Source: Nitrospirota bacterium (GTDB lineage Bacteria > Nitrospirota > Thermodesulfovibrionia > Thermodesulfovibrionales > Magnetobacteriaceae). From it: 64,000 nt of DNA. Within the stretch, counting starts at the first letter, position 1; each line of letters starts with the position of its first letter. Under the pieces are notes generated by a model. It did not search any database, was not told where the DNA came from, and saw only the letters and a program-made list of their open reading frames with translations. Location of the stretch: NCBI GenBank assembly GCA_015233895.1, contig JADFXG010000010.1:1-64000 (forward strand). The letters are read 5' to 3'. The position numbers and the translations under genes were made by a program. Of the stretch, positions 25,201 through 35,018 are shown piece after piece.

Positions 25201-26628
25201 TCATCTTTGTGCTGTGAGCATTTCAAATGCTCTATATATGACGCCTTCAAAAGACAGACGATTTTTATTCGTTGTAGCGGCTACCATAACAGTGGTCTGA
25301 TTCTTAGTACCTTTCAATAATACCCATATCTTTCTGTGGCTCAGGAAAAAAGCCCCATAAAGGCCAAGCAGCATTGTAAGGCAGCCAAGATAGACTATCC
25401 ACACGCCGGGGTCATTTCTTACCTGCAAACCCGTATATTGATAGCCCCAGTAATCCACCAGCTCTATCTTGTTTCCATCTGGCATGTCCCACGTTTTAGG
25501 ATAACGCTTAACCACCCAGCCCTCATACAAGTCCTTACCGTCTTTCTTGAATTCCAAATACACAGCCGGATTATTCATCATCTCTGAATAGGTAAACGGT
25601 TCTTTAGTTTCCTTGTTAAAGGCGATGGCAGGAGAGAAAGACTTAGCTTTACCCTCAATGTTTGTGCCTGGAATCTTAAAGGAATCCCCTACGTGCATTG
25701 ACATAGTTTCGGTTTTACCACCGGATGGGGTCACACGCAATATAATAAGAGCGTTTTTATCCGTTACAGGTCCGTAGCTTGCCTGATAAATAGCATAACC
25801 CTTATACTTAAGCGGTCTGTTTACCTCTATAGACTGGCTTAAAATTTCCTTACCGTTTTCATGAATCGAAAGCCAGCTCTTATATTCTTTAGGCATATCA
25901 GTATCGTTGTAGAAATCCACGTTAAAATCATCACATCTGACTGTAAAGCCAAGGGGCTGCGTTTTGCCATCCCGTGTGTATGCGACATCTGATGACTCAC
26001 CCTCAGGCAGAGACAGATAGCCGTTAAAGCCAAATTTCACGCCAATAACTGCCCCCAACAATATCAGCACGATGCTAAGGTGAACTATATACACGGCATA
26101 CCGGCTAATGCCCCATTTCTGGCCATAGAACTGAAGGCCGTCGGCGCTTTTATGTTCTTCGGACTTAAACCCAAGAGATTTTAATAGTTTTAAAATATCT
26201 TCGGCTCTGTCTTTAATATTGCCTTGCAGGTGGTATTCCTTGTGAATTGTGAATTTTTTAAAGGAGGGCTCCTCCATTGGCAAAAGCTTCTCTTTAACGA
26301 GATGCGATATTTTAGGCAGTCTGTCTATTGAACATATTATAAGGTTAGCGCAAAAAAGAACCAAAAGGCCGGTAAACCACCCAGAATGGTACATGTCCAT
26401 AAGGCCCATGGCATCAGAGGCGCTATAAATTGACGGAGCAAGCTTGGCTCCAAAGATTTTGACAAACAGTTTAACATTTTTTGCGGGTTCGGTCTGCTGC
26501 TCAATTACCGTGCCTGCTATGGAGGTAATTGCAATCGTTAAGATGAGTACAGCGGCAAGTTTAACCGAAGTGAAAATTTTCCAAACTTTCTCAACAATAT
26601 TGTTGTTCTTTTTATCCGGCTTTTCCAT
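25201..26628 (-). CDS. resB: cytochrome c biogenesis protein ResB/CcsB
   Basis: A 475-residue ResB protein. There are three N-terminal membrane helices (about 15-35, 70-90, 160-185), a large extracytoplasmic domain with EINRPLKYKGYAIYQASYG-like core near residue 275-295, and a last helix near 415-435. It acts with CcsA as the haem chaperone-ligase. The gene order resB-ccsA is usual for System II. Start ATG 26628. Confidence 0.92.
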   Translation of the reverse strand: MEKPDKKNNNIVEKVWKIFTSVKLAAVLILTIAITSIAGTVIEQQTEPAKNVKLFVKIFGAKLAPSIYSASDAMGLMDMYHSGWFTGLLVLFCANLIICSIDRLPKISHLVKEKLLPMEEPSFKKFTIHKEYHLQGNIKDRAEDILKLLKSLGFKSEEHKSADGLQFYGQKWGISRYAVYIVHLSIVLILLGAVIGVKFGFNGYLSLPEGESSDVAYTRDGKTQPLGFTVRCDDFNVDFYNDTDMPKEYKSWLSIHENGKEILSQSIEVNRPLKYKGYAIYQASYGPVTDKNALIILRVTPSGGKTETMSMHVGDSFKIPGTNIEGKAKSFSPAIAFNKETKEPFTYSEMMNNPAVYLEFKKDGKDLYEGWVVKRYPKTWDMPDGNKIELVDYWGYQYTGLQVRNDPGVWIVYLGCLTMLLGLYGAFFLSHRKIWVLLKGTKNQTTVMVAATTNKNRLSFEGVIYRAFEMLTAQR

Positions 26629-26660
26629 TTAAAGGGCATTCCCACAGTGCTTTAGTATAA

Positions 26661-26897
26661 TCACAATTTGCCACCGATAAACTGCCCCACAACGGATGCA
26701 GCCAGCGAAAGCGGAATATACCGTATATCCATATGCAAAACATAGCGCATCAGAATAACAAATGGTATTGGAATATGTATGTACATAAACCACTTAGGAG
26801 ACTTCTTTCTCTCCTTAGATCTGCGGTATCCAAAAGGCAAATTTATTATAAAGGCAAAAACCATTAAAATCACCACCATTATCACACCATCAGGCAT
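26661..26897 (-). CDS. small membrane protein, unknown
   Basis: A 78-residue protein with about three hydrophobic segments (residues 5-20, 41-54, 60-77) and a basic loop GYRRSKERKKSPKW. It sits 32 bp upstream of resB on the same strand and could be its first operon member. I do not recognise the family. Codon pattern and placement support a real gene. Confidence 0.6.
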   Translation of the reverse strand: MPDGVIMVVILMVFAFIINLPFGYRRSKERKKSPKWFMYIHIPIPFVILMRYVLHMDIRYIPLSLAASVVGQFIGGKL

Positions 26898-27060
26898 ATA
26901 GTAAATTTAACAAAAAAGACATAAATTTGTAAACTATGAAAAATATTATTTTCTACTAAAATGCGTTGGTGTGTCTTGACAAATTTTTTCCTTCTATGTT
27001 TAACTTTTTTATCACAACAGTTTTTTCGATTTCTTGGGATTTATTAAAGGGAGGGCGGTA

Positions 27061-29944
27061 ATGAGTAAGCGCAGTAATAACAAAACATCGGTGTGTACCA
27101 TCTTAAATTGTGCGGCAGTCTTATTGGTTTTTTTATTTGCATCCGGACTAAACAATCCAGCCACATCTACTGCCGCTGAGCCGCCCTCTGAGCCAATCCT
27201 CCGTATTAATACCGAAATGCACACTGCGGCGATTATAAGGATTGGTGTTGATGCCGAAAGCAAATATCTCGTAACCGGCTCAGAAGACAAAACTGTAAAA
27301 GTGTGGGATATTTCCTCCGGCAGGCTTCTACAAACCCTCAGGGTACCTATCGGTGATGGTGATGAAGGAAAGGTTGCCATATCTCCTGATGGTAGAACAA
27401 TTGTCTGTGGCGGATGGACTGGTGCCGAGTGGGATAATAAAACAGCTTCCATCTACATATTTGACCGACAGACCGGAAAACTAATAAAGCGAATTGCAGA
27501 GCTGCCTAATGTTATACATCATCTTGCATATTCTAAGGATGGGAGGTTTCTTGTTGCTACATTAGATGGTAAAACGGCATACGTGTTTATGAAACAAATA
27601 ATTATTCTCCTGTTGCCTCAGACAGTGATTACGGCGATATAAGTCCCTGTGCTGATTTCGACAGAGACGGCAGGCTTGTTACATCATCCTATGATGGTTA
27701 TATAAGGCTTTATGATGAAAACTTTAATTTAATCAAAAAGGAAAAGCCACAGGGAGGCACGCAACCTTTTTCAGTTAGTTTTTCACTTGACAGTTCAAAG
27801 ATAGCCGTTGGGTTTGCTGATACAAAGAAGGTGGATATACTTTCCGGAGGTGACCTTTCTTATCAATTCTCTTCGGATACTTCAGGCGCTATTGATGCAT
27901 TAGCAAATGCCTATTTTTCTCTTGATGGTAAATACCTCTATGCTGGTGGAATGGTTTATCGCATTAGGAAATGGTCAAACGGAGGCAAAGGCACATACAA
28001 AGACATATTAACTGGTTCAGTCAATACTATAGAGCAAATAGTACCACTTAAAAACGGCGGTATTGTTTTTGGCTCAACTGACCCAGCCTTTGGTGTGTTT
28101 GATAAAAATGATAAAAGACGCGTTTTTAAGCAAACGGATAAAGCTGATTACAGAGGAGACAATGAGAATTTTCAAGTATCCAGAGATGCTAAAACCATCA
28201 AGTTCTGGTACGAAAATAAAAGTAAATCTCCTAAAGTCTTTTCGCTAACAGAAAGAGAATTATCAGATGTTTCCAATTCAAAAGAAAACCTTTTTAAACC
28301 GATTTTAGAATCTGATAAATTAAATATTACAAACTGGTTTAATGAAGATTACCCGAAACTAAATGGAACAGCTTTACAACTTCAGCAATACGAAATGTCG
28401 AGAAGCCTTGCGATATTACCGAATAACAGCGGTTTCCTACTCGGCACAGAATTGCGATTAAGATTATTTGACAGTACCGGAAATGAAAAATGGAAAGTAG
28501 CAGCACCCGGTGTAGTATGGGATGTAAACGTATCACAAAATGGGAAAATAGCGGTAGCGGCTTATGATGACGGAACGATTAGGTGGTACAGGGTAAGCGA
28601 CGGGAAGGAACTCTTGGCGTTTTTCCCGCATAAAGACAAAAAGAGATGGGTACTGTGGACGCCAAAGGGATATTATGATGCCTCAGTCGGAGGCGATGAC
28701 CTAGTCGGCTGGCATGTAAACAGAGGCAAAGACAAAGAAGCTGATTTCTTTCCGGTATCAAAATTCCGTGACACATATTTCAGACCGAATATAGTCTCAA
28801 AAGTTCTCGATACGCTTGATGAGGATGAAGCAATAAAACAGGCAAATGCTCAATCTGACAGAAAAACCCCAACCGCGGCAGTTACCGAAACACTGCCGCC
28901 GGTTGTTAAAATCAACTCACCAATTGATGGAGCAAATGTTAATGATTCAGAAGTGACATTAGAATACGAAATCCGTACACCTGCGGATGCTCCGGTTACA
29001 TCGGTAATGGTGCTTGTAAACGGAGTTAAACAAGCAGTCGAAAAGAATGTTAACAAAGTAAATAAAACTTACAAAATATCAGCCTTAATTCCAGAAAAAG
29101 ACAATGAAATTAGTGTAATTGCCGTAAACAAATATGAGTCCAGCGTTCCTGCCACAGTAGCACTTGGTTGGAAAGAAAAAGTTAAAAAAGATGAGGAATT
29201 TTTGAAGAAACCGAAGCTTTATGTACTTGCTATCGGGATAAGCAATTATAAAGATGAAGACAATAAACTAATGTATTCATCAAAAGATGCAAAAGACTTT
29301 GCTGGAGTAATGGAAAAGCAGAAAGGCTTGCTCTATCGGGATGTTGAAGTAAAGGTTATAACAGATGAAATAGCAACGAGAATGAACGTATTGGATGGGT
29401 TTGATTGGATTCTAAATAATGTGACAAACAAAGACATAGCGATGGTGCTGCTTTCCGGACATGGGTATAACGATCCAGATGGAGCATATTACTACATACC
29501 TGTTGATGTGGATTTAAAAAGAATTAAAAGCACAGCGGTGATATTTACTGAAATAAAAAACACTGTGAACGCACTTGCCGGTAAAAAACTGTTTTTATAG
29601 ACACATGTCATGCAGGGAACGTGATGGGAAAACGTAAAGGATTAGACGACTTAAGCGAAATAATAAAAGAATTAGTACGTGCAGAAAATGGTGCAATCGT
29701 CTTTACATCCTCCACGGGCAGGCAGGATTCCTGAGAGGACTCAGGTAACAGCGCATTTACAAAAGCAGTTATTGAGGGCATAGAAGGCAGGGCTGCATAC
29801 AAAAATGGCAGTAGTAAGATAACCGTCAACATGCTTGAGTTATATATATCAGAACGGGTTAAGGAACTAACGAAAGGTAAACAAACACCGACAACGGCAA
29901 AACCAAACACCGTGCCCGATTTCCCAATAGCGGTTGTGAAGTAG
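27061..29944 (+). pseudogene. secreted WD40-caspase (peptidase C14-like) gene, multiply broken
   Basis: The reconstructed protein has a signal peptide, WD40-like repeats (TGSEDKTVKVWD and later SxDGKYLYAGG), a middle Ig-like part and a caspase-fold domain with SGHGYNDPDGAYYY and DTCHAGN, the catalytic His and Cys. Three lesions break it. One T is missing from a T-run near 27588 (frame returns if GTGTTTATG had four T). One T is missing near 29596, just before DTCHAG. A TGA sits in frame at 29732-29734. ATG 27061 has GGGAGG upstream. Two open pieces remain, 27061-27642 and 27831-29600, but neither contains a full enzyme. Decay, or sequencing error in T-runs for the two indels. Confidence 0.82.
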
Positions 29945-30026
29945 GCTACAGTCTTATGTAATATCCTATCCGCTGATTTGTAGTCGGCTTATTGAGTTTT
30001 TTTTGATTTTATGGTAACGTAAGACT

Positions 30027-30405
30027 ATGTCAACAGCTATAGACACTTTAAAAATATACGAACGGCTTAGAAAGGCCAATCTTGGCGATGAAGCTGCCAA
30101 AGAGATTGCTGAGGTTTTTAAAGAAACCTCTGAGGGGTTCAGGCATCGCTACAATAAAAGCAGAGATAAAAGAGGAATTGTCTAAGGAACTGGCTAATAA
30201 AGCAGATTTGCACGCTGTAAAGGCAGGATTAACAGCGGATTTGATGTTAATAAAATCAGAATTAACAGCAAAAATAGAAAATCTTGAAGAAAAAATGAAA
30301 GTAAATATAGAAAAATCTAAGTCCGAAACATTGAAATGGATGTTCCTCTTCTGGGCAGGGCAATTAGTAGCCATGTTCACCTTATTTAAATTTTTTCTTA
30401 AGTAA
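30027..30405 (+). pseudogene. DUF1640-like coiled-coil membrane protein, frameshifted
   Basis: The first ~37 codons from ATG 30027 (STAIDTLKIYERLRK) match the N-terminus expected for this family, then the frame ends. The following frame holds the coiled coil and the end SETLKWMFLFWAGQLVAMFTLF. The intact paralogue at 47761 has both parts in one frame, so a single indel near 30130-30160 breaks this copy. The last 90 bp are almost identical in DNA to that paralogue. A downstream start at 30082 could still make the second half. Confidence 0.75.
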
Positions 30406-30552
30406 CACATCTCTTTAACTACTACATTTACCCCACGAACTCCATATTGATATTTTCCCATAAATAGAGTTACAATTAGGTTTGTCGGGGGGAGACAAAC
30501 TTGAAACGCTTTCCCTGAAAACTTAGTTATCGTGACAGGAGGTACGGAAGCA

Positions 30553-32457
30553 GTGACAAAGGAAGTTTTAGAGTTTAAAACAGAGGTAAACCAGCTACTG
30601 GATCTGATGATCCATTCGCTGTACTCACACAAAGAGGTTTTTCTGCGTGAGCTTATCTCTAATGCCTCAGACGCTATAGATAAGGCCCGCTACGAGTCGT
30701 TGACAAACAGTGAAATCCAAAAAGACGGTGGAGAGTGGAAAATTAAATTATCTATAGACAAAGCAGCCGGTACGCTTACGATAAGCGACAACGGCATAGG
30801 CATGAATAAGGATGAGGGCATACGGGAGCTTGGCACAATAGCCCACTCCGGAACTATGGAGTTTTTAACTAAACTCAAAGAGAAATCCCCCGATGACTCC
30901 ACAGAGCTTATAGGGCAGTTTGGCGTTGGGTTTTACTCCTCCTTTATGGTGGCAGATAAGGTTGTGCTGATTTCAAAAAAGGCCGGCACTAACGACTGCA
31001 TACGGTGGGAATCCGCAGCAGACGGCACTTTTACGATTGAGGACGCTGAGAAGGCAACACGCGGAACTGACGTTATCCTCTATATTAAGGATGAAGAGAA
31101 AGAGAAATATCTCACCGAGTACGAATTAAGACGTATCGTTACAAAGTACTCCGACTACATAGACTACCCTGTTGTAATGGACGTGGAGCGGCAAAAGGAA
31201 AGTGAAATTGATAAGGGTAAGAAATATACCGTTACTGAGGAGGAGAAACTTAATTCCCAAAAAGCTATCTGGCTCAGGGATAAGTCCGAGATAACAGAGT
31301 CAGATTACAACGAGTTTTATAAACACGTTTCTCACGACTTTACTGACCCCACAAGGGTTATCCACTATAAGGCTGAGGGTACTACGGAATTTACTGCGCT
31401 TTTGTTTATCCCGTCACGGATGCCGTTTGATATTTTCTATAAGGACTTTAAGTACGGCCCAACCCTTTACGTCAGACGGGTTCAGATTATGGAACACTGC
31501 GAGGAGCTGATCCCGCAATATCTGCGCTTTGTAAAAGGTGTGGTGGATTCCTCTGACTTACCGCTGAATGTTTCCAGAGAAATTCTGCAAAACAACCGCC
31601 AAATTGAAGTTATCAATAAAAATCTGACAAAGAAGGTGATAGACACCCTCTCGGATATGAAACAAAACGAATTTGACAAATACCTTGAATTTTATAAACA
31701 ATTCGGACGAATCCTGAAAGAGGGTATTCACTTTAGTTACGAAAAACGGGAGACTGTGGCAGACCTGCTTCTTTTTAGCTCTACAGCTACAGAGAGCGGT
31801 AAATACACTACTCTTAAAGATTATGTAAAAAACATGAAAGAAGACCAGAAGGATATCTACTACATGACGGCAACCGATTTTGAGGATGCTGTCCACTCAC
31901 CCTATCTGGAGACTTTTAAAGAGAAAGGCTATGAGGTGCTGATTCTTCTTGATGAAATTGATGACATGATTTTTACAGGGTTTCAGTACTCAGATAAAGA
32001 TTTTAAATCGGCGCTGCGAGGCGATATCACCTTGGATAAGGCTAAAGAGGAGGAAAAGAAAGAGAGCGAAAAGAAGTACAAAAAACTATTGGATTTAATC
32101 AACACGCGGCTAAAGGCTGATGTTAAAGAGGCGAGGTTTTCAGGCAGGCTGAAGGATTCCCCGTGCTGCCTTGTTGGTGATGAGGGTGCTATGGATGCTA
32201 ACATGGAACGCCTTTTACGCTCCATTGGCAAAGAAATTCCACCTACTAAGAAAATCTTTGAGCTTAATCCGACTCATCCCCTTATTGAGGCAATGAATGA
32301 GCTTTTTGAAAAAGATCAAACAAGTGAAAAACTCATGAAGTACATTGATATGCTCTACAATCAGGCATTGGTTTTAGAAGGGAGCAGACCTAAGGATTCA
32401 CAGTTGTTCACCTCGATGGTATCGGAGCTGATGGTTAAGGACATGAAAAGCGTATGA
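30553..32457 (+). CDS. htpG: HtpG (bacterial Hsp90) chaperone
   Basis: A 634-residue ATP-dependent chaperone. The N-terminal GHKL ATPase shows LRELISNASDAIDKARYE, DNGIGM, the lid region and GQFGVGFYSSFMV. The middle domain has DLPLNVSREILQNN, and the C-terminal dimerisation domain ends near VKDMKSV. Normal length. I choose GTG 30553, which has AGGAGGT 9 nt before it, over the in-frame GTG at 30532. It sits 66 bp upstream of a DsbC-like gene on the same strand; a shared transcript is possible. Confidence 0.95.
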   Translation: MTKEVLEFKTEVNQLLDLMIHSLYSHKEVFLRELISNASDAIDKARYESLTNSEIQKDGGEWKIKLSIDKAAGTLTISDNGIGMNKDEGIRELGTIAHSGTMEFLTKLKEKSPDDSTELIGQFGVGFYSSFMVADKVVLISKKAGTNDCIRWESAADGTFTIEDAEKATRGTDVILYIKDEEKEKYLTEYELRRIVTKYSDYIDYPVVMDVERQKESEIDKGKKYTVTEEEKLNSQKAIWLRDKSEITESDYNEFYKHVSHDFTDPTRVIHYKAEGTTEFTALLFIPSRMPFDIFYKDFKYGPTLYVRRVQIMEHCEELIPQYLRFVKGVVDSSDLPLNVSREILQNNRQIEVINKNLTKKVIDTLSDMKQNEFDKYLEFYKQFGRILKEGIHFSYEKRETVADLLLFSSTATESGKYTTLKDYVKNMKEDQKDIYYMTATDFEDAVHSPYLETFKEKGYEVLILLDEIDDMIFTGFQYSDKDFKSALRGDITLDKAKEEEKKESEKKYKKLLDLINTRLKADVKEARFSGRLKDSPCCLVGDEGAMDANMERLLRSIGKEIPPTKKIFELNPTHPLIEAMNELFEKDQTSEKLMKYIDMLYNQALVLEGSRPKDSQLFTSMVSELMVKDMKSV

Positions 32458-32523
32458 TTATAATTGTATCACACAGAGCCTTTTTTAAGGCTTAAAAATA
32501 AAAAACTAACGGAGAAGAGAAAA

Positions 32524-33333
32524 GTGTTAAAAAAATTGCTAATTTTTCTCGGTGTATTTCTTGCGCTTGCGGTATATTGCAGTGCGGAAACAACTGAGGA
32601 GGCGTTTAAAAAGGTATTTCCAAATGTTAAATACGACACAATAAAGGAGTCCCCTGTTAAGGGACTTTACGAGATTTTGGTGGGGTCAGAGATTATTTAT
32701 TTTGATCCGGCAACCGGTATTTTGATCTTAGGTGAGATGCGGATGAATAACGGCAAGAACCTGACATCGGAAAGTTTAATGGCAGTTATGAAAGAACGTG
32801 TCAAAAATATTCCATATGAAAAGGGTATGAAAATTGGTAACGGTAAAAATATCGTTGTTGAATTTACTGACCCGGATTGCCCGTATTGCAGACGCGCCGC
32901 TGCCTTTCTTAAGACCAAAAAAGATATTACCCGTTATGTTTTCCTGTATCCTTTGGTTCAACTGCATCCTGATTCCGAAAAGAAGGCCAGGTTTATTCTC
33001 TGCGCCAAGGACAAAGTTAAGGCCTTTTATGACGTTCTGGATGGGAAATATGATGATAAGGAAATCACTGTATGTAATGATGACAAAGTAGAGGCGACGT
33101 TAAAGGAATACCGCAATGTAGGTGATAAGATTGGTGTATCCGGCTCGGGCACACCATTTCTGATTGTAAACGGTGAACCGGTTCAAGGCGCCAACCTTCC
33201 GCTTATCAATAAATATCTTGGCGAACCAGAGGAACAAGTACCTGGACACAATCATTCAAAACTAGATACCGAAAAAACCCCTGATAAGCATGAGGATGAA
33301 AAAGCCCCTGCAAAACAGGATAGTGAAAAATAA
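32524..33333 (+). CDS. DsbC-like periplasmic thiol:disulfide oxidoreductase
   Basis: A 269-residue exported protein: signal peptide (about 22 residues, ending CSAE), a small DsbC-type N-terminal domain, and a thioredoxin fold with active site CPYC near residue 118-121 and the cis-Pro loop SGTPFL near 210. The C-terminal ~40 residues are a charged, low-complexity tail rich in Lys, Glu and Asp. GTG 32524 has GGAGAAGAG upstream and gives the signal peptide. It likely isomerises disulfides or helps cytochrome c assembly. Being DsbC-like fits a genome that exports Cys-paired proteins. Confidence 0.85.
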   Translation: MLKKLLIFLGVFLALAVYCSAETTEEAFKKVFPNVKYDTIKESPVKGLYEILVGSEIIYFDPATGILILGEMRMNNGKNLTSESLMAVMKERVKNIPYEKGMKIGNGKNIVVEFTDPDCPYCRRAAAFLKTKKDITRYVFLYPLVQLHPDSEKKARFILCAKDKVKAFYDVLDGKYDDKEITVCNDDKVEATLKEYRNVGDKIGVSGSGTPFLIVNGEPVQGANLPLINKYLGEPEEQVPGHNHSKLDTEKTPDKHEDEKAPAKQDSEK

Positions 33334-33350
33334 AACATTCCCTTCCGATC

Positions 33351-33379
33351 CCCCTCCCACTTTCTTTAGCAGGGAGGGG
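33351..33379. terminator. GC-rich hairpin after DsbC-like gene
   Basis: CCCCTCCC (33351-33358) pairs with GGGAGGGG (33372-33379) with a 13-nt loop. No T-run follows, so it may be a repeat-derived hairpin, not a true terminator. Confidence 0.45.
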
Positions 33380-33460
33380 CGATTGAAGCGGTAATAAACT
33401 CCCTTGTTAGTTTAGCTGGATGAGAAATGAGAAAAATCAAACAGGAGGACTTCAGTAGTA

Positions 33461-34531
33461 ATGACAATTTCAGAGGCAACTGCCAAAATAAAACCATTAG
33501 ACGATAAATACATAAAATTATCACAGGAACGGCTCGATAGTTTAACCAAACCGAGGGGCAGTCTGGGGAAACTCGAGGATTTTGCCAAACGGCTCTGTGC
33601 CATATATCAGACGGATATGCCTGAGATGCCAAAGAAGGGCGTCTTTGTATTTGCCGGAGATCATGGAGTGGTTGAGGAGGGAGTGTCAGCGTATCCCTCA
33701 GAGGTGACTCCTCAGATGGTGTTTAACTTTTTAAGGGGAGGGGCCGGGATAAATGTTTTAGCCAGACACGCCGGTGCTGATGTTTTTGTAATAGATATGG
33801 GGGTCAACTACGTTTTTAAGGACTGTCCGGGACTGATAAATAAAAAGGTGGTCTCAGGCACCAGGAATATGTGTAAGGGGCCTGCAATGAGCACAGATGA
33901 GGCAGTGAGGACAATTGAGGCAGGAATATCATTGGCTGAGGAGTATGCAAAAAAAGGCTATCGTTTATTTGGCACAGGCGATATGGGAATAGGAAACACC
34001 ACACCGTCATCTGCTATAACAGCCGTACTTACCGGACTGTCACCTCAGGCAGTAACAAGCCGCGGAACGGGAATAGATGACGCAGCGCTTGCTAAGAAAA
34101 TCAAGGCTATAGAGACGGCACTTACCGTAAATAAACCTGATAAGCACGATGCTCTCGATGTGCTTTCAAAAGTGGGCGGAGCAGAAATAGGCGGCATTGC
34201 AGGACTGTGTATAGGGGCGGCATCCCTTGGGATACCAGTGGTAGTGGATGGGTTTATATCAACTGCCGGAGCGGCAATAGCGTGTGTGTTAGATACGCGA
34301 GTGTCTGCATATCTTATAGGCAGCCACATGTCTCAGGAGGGTGGACACAAACCTCTTTTAAATTTCATGGGAGTTGAGCCGCTTTTTGATTTTAATATGA
34401 GACTTGGCGAGGGAACCGGAGCGGCGCTGGCTATGACGGTTTTGGACGCATCGCTTAAGATTTACAAAGAGATGGCAACTTTTGCCGAGGCCATGGTTTC
34501 TGACACTGACAAGGATATTCATAAAACTTAA
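33461..34531 (+). CDS. cobT: nicotinate-nucleotide-dimethylbenzimidazole phosphoribosyltransferase CobT
   Basis: A 356-residue CobT, normal length. It activates the cobamide lower ligand by transferring ribose phosphate from nicotinate mononucleotide. Seen: LTKPRGSLGKLE near 27, FAGDHGVVEEGVSAYPSEVT near 67, the GDMGIGNTTPSSA loop near 175, and GGAEIGGIAG near 242. AGGAGG lies 12 nt before ATG 33461. Together with BzaF (12311) and CobB (59731) it marks a cobamide-making cell. CobT homologues accept other benzimidazoles, consistent with a 5-hydroxybenzimidazole supply. Confidence 0.95.
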   Translation: MTISEATAKIKPLDDKYIKLSQERLDSLTKPRGSLGKLEDFAKRLCAIYQTDMPEMPKKGVFVFAGDHGVVEEGVSAYPSEVTPQMVFNFLRGGAGINVLARHAGADVFVIDMGVNYVFKDCPGLINKKVVSGTRNMCKGPAMSTDEAVRTIEAGISLAEEYAKKGYRLFGTGDMGIGNTTPSSAITAVLTGLSPQAVTSRGTGIDDAALAKKIKAIETALTVNKPDKHDALDVLSKVGGAEIGGIAGLCIGAASLGIPVVVDGFISTAGAAIACVLDTRVSAYLIGSHMSQEGGHKPLLNFMGVEPLFDFNMRLGEGTGAALAMTVLDASLKIYKEMATFAEAMVSDTDKDIHKT

Positions 34532-34634
34532 CAATATGTATCACGAGATGGACACAGATAATTCCAATAACCATAATCTGTGTTCATCCATGGTTTATTC
34601 GTTTTTTGTTAATCTACTTTTTTGACGGCAAATT

Positions 34635-34854
34635 GAGACCATTGCAAAAATAATATAATTGTTTATTGATTTAACTCCGATAGATGGCTTAATTACTTTT
34701 ACGGATGTAGAGAAAATGACTGGATCCCGCAACAAGTGCGGGATGACAAAGGAGGGAAGGGTTCTTTTTCTGTCATTCCTGCGAAGGCAGGAATCCAGTC
34801 TTTTATTAGCTGAGTTAACTATATAGACATTTTTGAGAATTTTGCAACGGTCTC
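34635..34854. mobile_element. MITE-like element, copy 2
   Basis: 220 bp with inverted ends GAGACCATTGCAAAA (34635-34649) and TTTTGCAACGGTCTC (34840-34854), one mismatch. It is flanked on both sides by AAATT, a likely 5-bp target duplication. The interior differs from copy 1: it carries the other local palindrome class, GACTGGATCCCGC at 34716 and CAGGAATCCAGTC at 34787-34799. The rest of the 34532-34907 gap has a weak GACACAGAT/ATCTGTGT hairpin near 34550-34585. Confidence 0.82.
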
Positions 34855-35018
34855 AAATTGGTATTACTCAAATTCTCACCTTTTTTTTAATAGCTCTCAT
34901 CTAAAATATGTTACAATATTTCAATGGTGGGTTTAACTCGTTTAATTTAGGCGTTAAGGGGTATAAACTAAATGGGTTTAGTAATGTGCACTTAAGTACA
35001 ATTATCATGGAGGACTCT

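Noticed and set aside
27588-27600. Programmed frameshift in the WD40-caspase gene
   Set aside because: No slippery heptamer with stimulator is seen, and two further lesions make decay more likely.
29732-29734. TGA in the caspase-like gene as selenocysteine
   Set aside because: The same gene has two other lesions, and family members have no conserved Cys here that I recall.
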